From contig DGUV01000073.1 in assembly GCA_002395775.1 (NCBI GenBank), positions 1 through 22,133 on the forward strand: a DNA stretch of 22,133 bases, given 5' to 3'. Shown in pieces: positions 6,548 to 13,597 of this stretch. A program made the translations under genes and the position numbers. A model generated the notes under the pieces. It was not told where the DNA came from and ran no database searches. It was given only the letters and a program-made list of their open reading frames with translations. Position 1 is the stretch's first letter; every line of letters begins with the position of its first letter. This DNA is from Prevotellaceae bacterium UBA4301 (lineage in GTDB: Bacteria; Bacteroidota; Bacteroidia; Bacteroidales; Bacteroidaceae).

Positions 6548-7327
6548 ATGGCTAAGAAAAAGAAGATTGACCTGGTGTTGGATTCGATTCTGGACTTGAA
6601 CTCAAACAATGTCTGGAGCCTGAATGAGGAGCAAGTGGCTGGTTTGTGGGAACGCGACCGCAACGACGAAGACTTTGCCACGTCGGAAGAAAGACTGCTC
6701 AACATCATTCGTCTCTGCTTTGAAGTGGTGCACTATAACCCCGATGACGAGCGCGACGTGAACAAATATGAGAAGATGGGATGGGTGCATTTCTCACGCA
6801 CCGATGAGAAGAAGGGACGCGTGGCCCTGCGTCGCAAGTACATCCAGCGCATCACCGACCTGAGTTACGAAAACGTGCGCCACATCACGGCTGCCATGTT
6901 GCTCGAGCTCATCGACCGTAACTTCGGCGGCGGCTGGGACAGCATACCCCTGAGCATTAAAGACATCATCGAATCGAGCTTTGAAATATCGACCACCCAG
7001 CTGCCCACGAGCCGCATCCACGCCAAGGGCGGAACGCTGGAGAAGAAGGTGGCACAGGGATTCGAGGTGCTGGAGATTGAGAAGGGAACATGGACTGAGG
7101 CCATCTTTGCAAAGAAGAAGGAACCCGTTCAGAAGGTGCGCTGCAACAGCGACTCGAAGTATGACGAAGACGGAAACCTCATCACCGACGACCGCGACGA
7201 AGACCTGGAAGACAACGACTCGATGGACGACCCCGACGAGCAGGAGGACGAGACCTTCTACTCGTCATACGCCGCAGAGGCCGAGGTGAAGGAAGAAACC
7301 GAAGAGGGATTCCCTATCGAAGACTAA
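6548..7327 (+). CDS. Conserved-type hypothetical protein with long acidic tail
   Basis: The 259-residue protein has no signal peptide or membrane segment and is presumably cytoplasmic. It starts with a lysine run (MAKKKK). Residues about 8-195 look like a folded alpha-helical domain, with NIIRLCFEVVHYNPDDERDVNKYE around 52-75 and a basic patch GRVALRRKYIQR at 90-101. Residues 202-259 form a strongly acidic, probably disordered tail dominated by Asp and Glu. I do not recognise a named family. A basic and folded head with an acidic tail suits a nucleic-acid or ribosome-associated factor or a chaperone-like protein, but this is inference. It has its own promoter. Its TAA overlaps the TAG of the convergent methyltransferase gene, with no terminator between them. 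Confidence 0.8.
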   Translation: MAKKKKIDLVLDSILDLNSNNVWSLNEEQVAGLWERDRNDEDFATSEERLLNIIRLCFEVVHYNPDDERDVNKYEKMGWVHFSRTDEKKGRVALRRKYIQRITDLSYENVRHITAAMLLELIDRNFGGGWDSIPLSIKDIIESSFEISTTQLPTSRIHAKGGTLEKKVAQGFEVLEIEKGTWTEAIFAKKKEPVQKVRCNSDSKYDEDGNLITDDRDEDLEDNDSMDDPDEQEDETFYSSYAAEAEVKEETEEGFPIED

Positions 7328-8073
7328 GCCCGACGAAATTCGGCACAAACGATGGCGGTGGCAATGGCCACATTCAGGCTCTCGACCGTCGTGCGATGGG
7401 CCGGATAAGGAGGAATGAAGAGGCGGTGGCTCACCAGAGCTGCCGTCTCTTGCGTTATGCCACGCCCTTCGTTGCCCATGACAATGACGCCGCAGGAGGA
7501 GAGCTGTTGCTCATAGATGTTCTGCCCGTCGAGGAAGGTGCCATAGACCGGCGAGCCGACAAGCCTGAGCTGCTCGGGGAGATTGATGTAGTGGACCGCG
7601 ACGCGAGCCAAAGCCCCCATGGTGGCCTGCGTGGCCTTGGGGTTGAAGACATCGGCCGAATCGTGAGAGCAGAAGACATGGCGAATACCAAACCAGTCGG
7701 CCAGACGGACAATGGTGCCCAGATTGCCGGGGTCCTGCACGCCGTCGAGCGCCAACACCAGTTCGCGCTCAGCCACATCGGCCAGGCGAACCTGCGACTC
7801 AGGGATGGGAAAGAGAGCCAAAACTTGCTGAGGATGTTGCAGGAGGCTGGCGCGCTGGAGTTCCTCGGCGTTCACTACATCGATGCTCACTCCATGCAAA
7901 TGCGCCTCGTTGTCCCTAAGCCACTCTGCCATGGCGGCCACATAAACCGGCCTTGATGTCTGCAACAGCTCGCCCACCAACTTGGGACCCTCGGCCACGA
8001 AAAGGCCCTCGGCCAGACGACACTTCTTGCGTTCCAGCCCTCTAATCTGCTTAATTCTTGCCTTTGTAATCAT
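7324..8073 (-). CDS. TrmH/SpoU-family RNA 2'-O-methyltransferase (RlmB-like)
   Basis: The 249-residue protein transfers a methyl group from S-adenosylmethionine to ribose 2'-OH in rRNA or tRNA. The SpoU fold signatures are present in order: DGVQDPGNLGTIVRLA at 110-125, GNEGRGI at 200-206 and ESLNVAIATAI at 231-241, which together form the trefoil-knot cofactor site. An N-terminal substrate-binding part (LAEGLFVAEGPKLV, 20-33) is typical of RlmB/TsnR relatives. The ATG at 8073 is preferred over an in-frame TTG at 8085, because that TTG lies inside the -7 promoter box. The gene is divergent from ispE and converges on the acidic-tail gene with overlapping stop codons. The exact target nucleotide cannot be read from sequence. 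Confidence 0.92.
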   Translation of the reverse strand: MITKARIKQIRGLERKKCRLAEGLFVAEGPKLVGELLQTSRPVYVAAMAEWLRDNEAHLHGVSIDVVNAEELQRASLLQHPQQVLALFPIPESQVRLADVAERELVLALDGVQDPGNLGTIVRLADWFGIRHVFCSHDSADVFNPKATQATMGALARVAVHYINLPEQLRLVGSPVYGTFLDGQNIYEQQLSSCGVIVMGNEGRGITQETAALVSHRLFIPPYPAHRTTVESLNVAIATAIVCAEFRRA

Positions 8074-8082
8074 AATCTTTGG

Positions 8083-8090
8083 CAAAGATA
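8083..8090 (-). promoter_or_regulatory. -7 box of the SpoU methyltransferase gene
   Basis: The minus strand reads TATCTTTG at 8090-8083, preceded by TCG, nine bases before the ATG at 8073. The 17 bases at 8089-8105 are identical to those at 6423-6439 beside tamL. Confidence 0.65.
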
Positions 8091-8103
8091 CGAAATAATT
8101 CTC

Positions 8104-8131
8104 AACTTTCAGTTTCCAACTTTCAACTTAT
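8104..8131. repeat. Heptameric tandem repeat, four units
   Basis: AACTTTC, AGTTTCC, AACTTTC and AACTTAT run in strict 7-bp register between the divergent -7 boxes of the methyltransferase and ispE. This is the same heptamer as at 6483-6503. Confidence 0.7.
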
Positions 8132-8136
8132 TGTCG

Positions 8137-8144
8137 TACCTTTG
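8137..8144 (+). promoter_or_regulatory. -7 box of ispE
   Basis: TACCTTTG at 8137-8144, preceded by TCG, is nine bases upstream of the ATG at 8154, so the leader is very short. A clear -33 box is not visible. The 27 bases 8118-8144 match 6490-6516 with two differences. Confidence 0.65.
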
Positions 8145-8153
8145 TCTGCTGAT

Positions 8154-8972
8154 ATGAAAGTATTTCCTTGCGCAAAGATCAACTTGGGTCTGTATGTGAC
8201 CGAACGCAGGAGCGACGGCTACCACAATCTGGAGACCGTGTTCCTGCCCATTCCACTCTGTGACGAACTCAGCATCGAAGAGGCACAAGACGATGAATTC
8301 CAGCTTGGAGGCATCCCACTCGAAGGCGACGCGACCGACAACCTGGTGATTCGGGCCCTGAAACTGTTGCGCGACGAAGGGCACAGCGTGCCACCCTTGT
8401 GCATCAGGCTGGTGAAGAACATCCCCTCGGGAGCCGGCCTGGGAGGCGGAAGCAGCGATGCCACAGCCACACTGGTCACGGTGAACCAGATGTTCCACCT
8501 GGGGCTGAGCGACACGCAACTCGAACGGCTGGCCGCACGGCTGGGTGCCGATTGCCCGTTCTTCGTGTACTCACAGCCTGTCCTGGCTACGGGAATTGGC
8601 GATATCTTCCATGCCATACCCGACCCTCTGCCCGAATCGTTGCACCTGTTGCTGGTGAAGCCCGACGAAGGAGTCTCCACCCGAGAAGCCTATCAGGGAA
8701 TCAAACCGAAGAAACCACAGTATGACCTGCGATGGGCACTGCAGCAACCCATAGGGGAATGGCAGAACATCATCGCAAACGACTTTGAGCAGAGTGTGTT
8801 TCCCCTGCACCCCATCATTCGCGACATTAAGGAAATGTTGCTTGCCGAGGGGGCTGTATATGCAGCCATGTCGGGCAGCGGAAGTGCAGTCTTCGGTCTG
8901 TTCCAAGGCCAACCCCGTGCAGAAACCTTGGATAGGTTTGAAGGCCATTTCGTGTTTTCCGCCCAACTATAG
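8154..8972 (+). CDS. ispE: 4-diphosphocytidyl-2-C-methyl-D-erythritol kinase
   Basis: IspE phosphorylates CDP-ME at the 2-hydroxyl with ATP in the MEP pathway of isoprenoid synthesis, in the cytoplasm. The 272-residue length is typical. GHMP-kinase features are clear: the N-terminal AKINLGLYV strand with Lys8 (catalytic in relatives), the phosphate-binding loop PSGAGLGGGSSDA at 91-103, GADCPFF with the catalytic Asp132, and a C-terminal MSGSGSAVFGLF motif near 244-255. The ATG at 8154 is chosen because an upstream in-frame start at 8079 would span the -7 box. The gene is apparently monocistronic, divergent from the SpoU gene. Confidence 0.96.
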   Translation: MKVFPCAKINLGLYVTERRSDGYHNLETVFLPIPLCDELSIEEAQDDEFQLGGIPLEGDATDNLVIRALKLLRDEGHSVPPLCIRLVKNIPSGAGLGGGSSDATATLVTVNQMFHLGLSDTQLERLAARLGADCPFFVYSQPVLATGIGDIFHAIPDPLPESLHLLLVKPDEGVSTREAYQGIKPKKPQYDLRWALQQPIGEWQNIIANDFEQSVFPLHPIIRDIKEMLLAEGAVYAAMSGSGSAVFGLFQGQPRAETLDRFEGHFVFSAQL

Positions 8973-9004
8973 GAAAATTCCTCTCCGCGAATAGGGAAAA
9001 TCCG

Positions 9005-9035
9005 TTTGCCACCCCGCAGAAAGTGCCTACCTTTG
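9005..9035 (+). promoter_or_regulatory. Promoter of the low-complexity exported protein gene
   Basis: The -33 TTTG at 9005-9008 and -7 TACCTTTG at 9028-9035 have a 19-bp spacer. The leader is about 29 bases to the ATG at 9065. This rules out the upstream in-frame ATG at 9023, which precedes the -7 box. Confidence 0.75.
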
Positions 9036-9064
9036 CCGTAGATAAACCAATAAACCCTACGACT

Positions 9065-10213
9065 ATGAAAAGAAATCTCATGACTCTGGTACTCGCACTT
9101 GGCACCTGGATGGGCCTGAGCGCAATGGATTACGAGACTGCTCGCGAGCGAGCCTACTACCTGACTGACAAGATGGCCTACGAGCTCAACCTCAACGACC
9201 AGCAGTACAACGATGCTTACGAAATCAACCTCGACTATCTGCTCTCGCTGAACACCGAGGCCGACCTCATGGACGGACGCTATCTGGCCTATCGCAACGA
9301 TGACCTGCGCCACATCCTCTATGACTGGCAGTGGACTGCATTCGCAGCTGTCGATTACCTGTTCCGCCCCGTATGGTGGCTCTCAGGCGGATGGTACTTC
9401 CCCGTGTTCCGTCACTATGCCCACGGCTACTACTTCTATCATCGCCCCACCATCTTCTGGGACTATCGCGGTGGCCACGGACGATTCTACTTCTCGACGG
9501 GCTTCTATCACAACCGTCGTCCCATGTGGCACGGAGGTCTGCGCGGCATGCACCGCTCCATGATTGGGCATCCCAACGGGCACGGCGGTCAGCGCTATGG
9601 TGAGCCTGGTGGCGGTCGTGGAGGATTCCGCCCCGAGAGAAACGGTGGTCGCTCGTTTGGCCGCAACAGGAATGACAACTTCCGTCCCGAAGGCAATGGC
9701 AACCGTCATGACGGGCAGATGAACGGACAGCAGCGTCCCGAAGGCCAGATGAATGGCAACACCCGCTCGGGCAACACCAACCGCGACGCATACACTCGCG
9801 GAGGCCGCACCGAAGGTTATAGGAGCGATGGCTCTCGCTTGGGCAACCGTGGAGGCTCGCTTGGAGAACTTAACAACAGAGGTTCGCGAAGCACAACCAG
9901 TGACATGCGCTCGAGCAGCCGCACCACCGTGCGCTCCGGCAACTACACCACTCCAAGCACCTCGCGCAGCAACTCCGGCAGCATGCGTCCCTCTGGCAGC
10001 AGCATGAGGTCAAGCTCAAGCAGCATGCGTTCCTCCGGCAGCATGCCCTCACGTTCAAGCAGTTTCTCAAGCACTCCCTCGCGCTCGTCGGGCAGCAGCT
10101 TTGGCGGTAGCAGTCGCGGAGGTTCGATGAGCAGCGGACGTTCGGGTGGCGGATTCTCGGGTGGAGGCTCACGCGGAGGAGGCGGTGCCAGCCGTGGAGG
10201 CGGCCGCAGATAA
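9065..10213 (+). CDS. Exported protein with Arg/Ser/Gly-rich low-complexity tail
   Basis: The 382-residue protein has a signal peptide (residues 1-20, ending GLSA). Residues about 22-100 are a helical region with MAYELNLNDQQYNDAYEINLDYLL at 37-60, vaguely like LxxxQ-type extracytoplasmic helical proteins. Residues 100-165 are very rich in aromatic residues (Trp, Tyr, Phe, His). From about 170 to the end the chain is almost only Gly, Arg, Ser, Asn and Thr, with RGG-like motifs and a terminal SRGGGGASRGGGRR. That tail is strongly basic and surely disordered. I do not recognise a function; an envelope or surface role, perhaps binding nucleic acid or anionic polymer, is speculation. It has its own promoter and ends before a hairpin shared with the convergent operon. 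Confidence 0.85.
   Translation: MKRNLMTLVLALGTWMGLSAMDYETARERAYYLTDKMAYELNLNDQQYNDAYEINLDYLLSLNTEADLMDGRYLAYRNDDLRHILYDWQWTAFAAVDYLFRPVWWLSGGWYFPVFRHYAHGYYFYHRPTIFWDYRGGHGRFYFSTGFYHNRRPMWHGGLRGMHRSMIGHPNGHGGQRYGEPGGGRGGFRPERNGGRSFGRNRNDNFRPEGNGNRHDGQMNGQQRPEGQMNGNTRSGNTNRDAYTRGGRTEGYRSDGSRLGNRGGSLGELNNRGSRSTTSDMRSSSRTTVRSGNYTTPSTSRSNSGSMRPSGSSMRSSSSSMRSSGSMPSRSSSFSSTPSRSSGSSFGGSSRGGSMSSGRSGGGFSGGGSRGGGGASRGGGRR
9978..10045. repeat. Imperfect direct repeats within the low-complexity coding region
   Basis: GCAGCATGCGT followed by CC(T)CTCYGGCAGCA recurs at about 9978 and again at about 10020. It encodes repeated SGSMR / SSGSM motifs. It is the clearest DNA-level duplication in the Ser-rich part of the tail and could change in length by slippage. 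Confidence 0.6.
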
Positions 10214-10250
10214 CCCACTACGGATTCCTAAAAAAATCTTGGGCAGCAGA

Positions 10251-10283
10251 AAGGGCAACAAACCTGATTTGCTGCCCTTCTTA
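10251..10283. terminator. Hairpin terminator between convergent transcripts
   Basis: AAGGGCAACAAA (10251-10262) pairs with TTTGCTGCCCTT (10268-10279) with one mismatch around a 5-base loop, followed by CTTATTT. A-rich sequence upstream (AAAAAAATCTT, 10230-10240) could give a modest U-run on the minus strand. It overlaps the stop codon region (10281) of the minus-strand operon and may serve both directions. Confidence 0.75.
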
Positions 10284-11441
10284 TTTCTGATTGTGGGGGA
10301 AATAGTAATATGTCCAGTAAGTGCCTGGGAACTGCTCGCGACAACGCAACTCACACTCATCGGGATTGGCCGAAAGGACCAGACGAAGACTGTCGAACTG
10401 AAGGAAACAGGCCGAAAGCTCTTCATCGACAAGCGTATCGGAGGCCAACGGACGCAACTGCTGCTCAAGGAGCAAAGCCTCGCGGTAGTGGCGTGGCAAA
10501 GCGGCTGAAAGCGTGTCGGACTCCAACAGAGAGGAACGGAAATCCGGAAGGTTCCTGTCGAGCAGCAAAGCACAAAGCCAGTAGTTTCGCAGGGCCGGCT
10601 TCACATGAGGCCGACGGAAAGCAGCCTCATAGAAAAGGGAATCGGGGGTGCGGTCAGTCTTCAGATAACCCAGATGATTTCCTATGCTTCGGACATAAGG
10701 GGCAAAAAGCAAGGTGTCACCCCGCTGGGGCAACAAGCCACTGGCACCAAAGGGCTGAGGATAAGCAAAAAGTTGTTCGCCCAACAGTCCTTGCTGACTG
10801 AGCGCAAAGGCTGTGGCTGCACTGAGTTGGCGGGTGGGATGTTGCTGATTGTGGGCGATGAGCAAAATCTGGTCATAATTGCCTTCTGCGGCCAGACGAA
10901 TAGAACGGAGCGTGTGATGGAGCCGTTCGTCAGTGTTGCTTAACGATACGGTCACTAATGAGAACAATGCCAACAACAACAGATTGGGCCAGACATAGGT
11001 GGAGGCCGTCTCGCGTTCCTTGCTTGAGTCCATGAAAATGTCGCCCAGCAAGAGCATCACGCCATAAGCCACCACAAGCACTCCCAAGTAAATCCATGAG
11101 GGAGAACTTCCCAAATCGCCATATTGTGGGAAACGCCAATGGGTGAGCAACCCCAGCAAGAAGAAAGAAGGAAACCAAGGAGCTGCCTTCAGTCGCAAGG
11201 GGAGCCAATGCATGAAACGTGCCAGCAAGACACCCAACCCCATGAGCAGCAGCGTGCAGAGCGAAGCACCCACCAGAGGATGATAGAGTTCCTCGCCCTC
11301 GGAAAACTGATATTGCGCCTGTGCCAGTACATCGCGCTGCAAAAGCAGCAGATAGACAAAGGCAAAGACCACAAAGTAGAGGGCACAGAGGACTGGAAGC
11401 CTCTGTGCCAATCTACGTATCATGGGGTGACTATACTTCAT
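10281..11441 (-). CDS. Multi-pass membrane protein of unknown function (DUF6057-like)
   Basis: The 386-residue protein has about five hydrophobic helices in its first half (approximately 15-36, 55-76, 90-103, 113-134, 151-169). A soluble, helical C-terminal half follows, with motifs RNYWLCALLLDRNLPDF (285-301), LPRHYREALLL (315-325) and a tyrosine-rich end TYWTYYYF (374-381). It resembles the Bacteroidetes family DUF6057 from memory; no reaction is known. The ATG at 11441 overlaps the TGA of glgB as ATGA, so translation is probably coupled to glgB. An upstream in-frame start at 11468 and a downstream ATG at 11423 are less likely. It is the last gene of the minus operon, just before the hairpin at 10251. 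Confidence 0.85.
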   Translation of the reverse strand: MKYSHPMIRRLAQRLPVLCALYFVVFAFVYLLLLQRDVLAQAQYQFSEGEELYHPLVGASLCTLLLMGLGVLLARFMHWLPLRLKAAPWFPSFFLLGLLTHWRFPQYGDLGSSPSWIYLGVLVVAYGVMLLLGDIFMDSSKERETASTYVWPNLLLLALFSLVTVSLSNTDERLHHTLRSIRLAAEGNYDQILLIAHNQQHPTRQLSAATAFALSQQGLLGEQLFAYPQPFGASGLLPQRGDTLLFAPYVRSIGNHLGYLKTDRTPDSLFYEAAFRRPHVKPALRNYWLCALLLDRNLPDFRSSLLESDTLSAALPRHYREALLLEQQLRPLASDTLVDEELSACFLQFDSLRLVLSANPDECELRCREQFPGTYWTYYYFPHNQK

Positions 11442-13576
11442 TCTTCCACACTGCGACGGAGGACGCAAGCCGAACGGGCAGGCAAGTAGAGCTGGAGCCA
11501 GCCCTTATTGTCGCGGGCAAGCTGGGCATCGTAGTTGGTGAAGTGGCGAACCGTGTCGTCATTGAGTCCATTGCCGCCAAAGGCTGGGGAGTCGGTGTTG
11601 AGCACATAATCGTAAACACCCTGGCGAACCATGAATCCATAGCCATCGTAACTGCGGTTGGGGCTGAAGTTGAAGAAGAAGAGCAGGTCGCCACGCTGGA
11701 ATGCCAGAATCTGGTCGCCATCGTTGTGCCAAATCTCCACAATGGGAGTACGCTGGATGTTCTTCTCCATCTTGAGCACCTCGAGCATGGCCTTGTCGAA
11801 ATCACCCAGGAAATGGTAACACAGTTCGGGATTGTCAACAAGGTTCCACTGGCGGCGGGCATATTTGTGGCTCCAGCCATTGCCCTCGCGCGGGAAATCA
11901 ATCCATTCGGGATGTCCGAACTCGTTGCCCATGAAATTGAGGTAACCGCCGTTGATGGTGGATGCAGTGAGCAGACGAATCATCTTGTGCAAGGCAATGC
12001 CTCGGTTGGCGGTGAAGTTCTGGTCGCCAATCTTGAAGTGCCAATACATGTCGGCATCGACGAGGCGGAAGATGATGGTCTTGTCTCCCACCAAGGCCTG
12101 GTCGTGGCTCTCGCAGTAGGAGATGGTCTTCTCGTCAGCTCGACGGTTCTTGACCTCCCAGAACATTGATGAAGGTTTCCAGTCTTCGTCCTTCAGTTCC
12201 TTGATGGTCTTAATCCAGTAGTCGGGAATGTTCATGGCCATTCGATAGTCGAAGCCATAGCCACCGTCCTTGAAAGGAGCTGCAAGGCCGGGCATTCCGC
12301 TCACCTCCTCTGCAATGGTGATGGCCGAAGAGTTGACCTTGTGGATGAGTTCGTTGGCCAGGGTCAGGTAGCAGATGGCATTGTCATCCTGATGGCCATT
12401 GTAGTAGTCGGCGTAGCCCATGAAGGCTTCGCCCAGACCATGGCTGTAGTAGAGCATGGAGGTGACGCCATCGAAGCGGAAGCCATCGAAATGATATTCC
12501 TCAAGCCAGAACTTGCAATTGGAGAGCAGGAAGTGGAGCACCTCGTCCTTGCCATAGTCGAAGCAGAGGCTGTCCCATGCGGGATGCTCGTGGCGGTCGC
12601 CGGGATAGAAGTACTGGTTGGGGTCGCCAGCCAGATTGCCGAGGCCCTCGGTTTCGTTCTTCACAGCATGGCTGTGCACAATGTCCATGATGACGGCAAT
12701 GCCTTGCTCGTGAGCCGCATCGATGAGCGACTTCAACTCCTCTGGCGTACCAAAGCGCGACGAGGCAGCAAAGAAACTGCTCACATGATAGCCAAACGAG
12801 CCATAGTAGGGATGTTCCTGAATGGCCATTATCTGGATGCAGTTGTAACCATCCTTGACGATGCGAGGCAGCACGTTGTCGCGGAACTCCAGATAGGTGC
12901 CCACCTTCTCAGCATCCTGGGCCATGCCGATGTGGCATTCGTAGATGAGCAGGGGGCTGGTGTTGGGATGGAACTTGCGGACGTGCCACTGATAAGGACG
13001 TTCGGGAGCCCACACCTGTGCACTGAAAATCTTGGTTTGGTCGTCCTGCACCACACGAGTAGCCCAAGCGGGGATGCGCTCGCCCTGACCGCCGTCCCAA
13101 TGGATGCTGAACTTGTAGAGGTCGCCATGCTTGAGGGCATCGGCTGGCAGAGTCAGTTCCCAATTGCCCGTACCACGAAGGCGTTTCATGGCATACTTCT
13201 TCTTCTCCTGCCACTTGTTGAAGTCTCCGATGACGAAGATGGCCGTGGCATTGGGTGCCCACTCACGGATGACCCACGAACCATCGGCCTGACGATGGAG
13301 CCCGAAGTAGAGATGGCCGTCAGCAAAGTCGCTTAGCGTGATTTCTCCACCACGAGTCAGGTGATTGATTTTGTCGAGTGCAAACTGATGGCGTCCCTTG
13401 ATGGCATCAGCATACTCGGCCAGATACTTGTCATTGCGCAAGAGACGCAACTCTGGTTCCTGAGGCACAGCCTTCTTGTCGGCAACCTTCTTGGTGCCTT
13501 TCTTCGTAGCCTTCTTTGTGGATTTGGCTTTAGTCTTACTGCTTTTTGCAGTACTTTCTTTCTTTGTTGTAGCCAT
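11438..13576 (-). CDS. glgB: 1,4-alpha-glucan branching enzyme, eukaryote-like GH13_8 type
   Basis: GlgB cuts alpha-1,4 chains and rejoins them as alpha-1,6 branches during glycogen synthesis. The 712-residue protein has a CBM48-like domain (about 75-200) and a GH13 barrel. Catalytic residues appear to be nucleophile Asp369 (FRFDGVTS), acid/base Glu423 (TIAEEVSGMP) and Asp492 (CESHDQA). The segment FMGNEFGHPEWIDFPREGN and the overall architecture match the eukaryotic/Bacteroidetes branching enzymes rather than the E. coli type. Residues 4-35 form an unusual lysine/threonine/serine-rich basic leader of low complexity. The ATG at 13576 lies 21 bp after the MORN stop, and the TGA overlaps the next gene by ATGA. 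It therefore sits inside an envelope-biosynthesis operon, not with other glg genes. Confidence 0.96.
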   Translation of the reverse strand: MATTKKESTAKSSKTKAKSTKKATKKGTKKVADKKAVPQEPELRLLRNDKYLAEYADAIKGRHQFALDKINHLTRGGEITLSDFADGHLYFGLHRQADGSWVIREWAPNATAIFVIGDFNKWQEKKKYAMKRLRGTGNWELTLPADALKHGDLYKFSIHWDGGQGERIPAWATRVVQDDQTKIFSAQVWAPERPYQWHVRKFHPNTSPLLIYECHIGMAQDAEKVGTYLEFRDNVLPRIVKDGYNCIQIMAIQEHPYYGSFGYHVSSFFAASSRFGTPEELKSLIDAAHEQGIAVIMDIVHSHAVKNETEGLGNLAGDPNQYFYPGDRHEHPAWDSLCFDYGKDEVLHFLLSNCKFWLEEYHFDGFRFDGVTSMLYYSHGLGEAFMGYADYYNGHQDDNAICYLTLANELIHKVNSSAITIAEEVSGMPGLAAPFKDGGYGFDYRMAMNIPDYWIKTIKELKDEDWKPSSMFWEVKNRRADEKTISYCESHDQALVGDKTIIFRLVDADMYWHFKIGDQNFTANRGIALHKMIRLLTASTINGGYLNFMGNEFGHPEWIDFPREGNGWSHKYARRQWNLVDNPELCYHFLGDFDKAMLEVLKMEKNIQRTPIVEIWHNDGDQILAFQRGDLLFFFNFSPNRSYDGYGFMVRQGVYDYVLNTDSPAFGGNGLNDDTVRHFTNYDAQLARDNKGWLQLYLPARSACVLRRSVEE

Positions 13577-13597
13577 TTTCTTATATATTTAGAATCT

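Noticed and set aside
8079..8153. Upstream in-frame extension of ispE
   Set aside because: It would place the start upstream of the -7 box at 8137-8144, and the added residues come from the heptamer repeat. The family N-terminus begins at the ATG at 8154.
9023..9064. Upstream in-frame start for the low-complexity exported protein
   Set aside because: The ATG at 9023 precedes the -7 box at 9028-9035, and using it would bury the signal peptide behind 14 extra residues.
11321..12169. Plus-strand frame opposite the end of glgB
   Set aside because: The composition is Val/Ala/Glu-rich shadow sequence, and glgB catalytic motifs on the minus strand are unambiguous.
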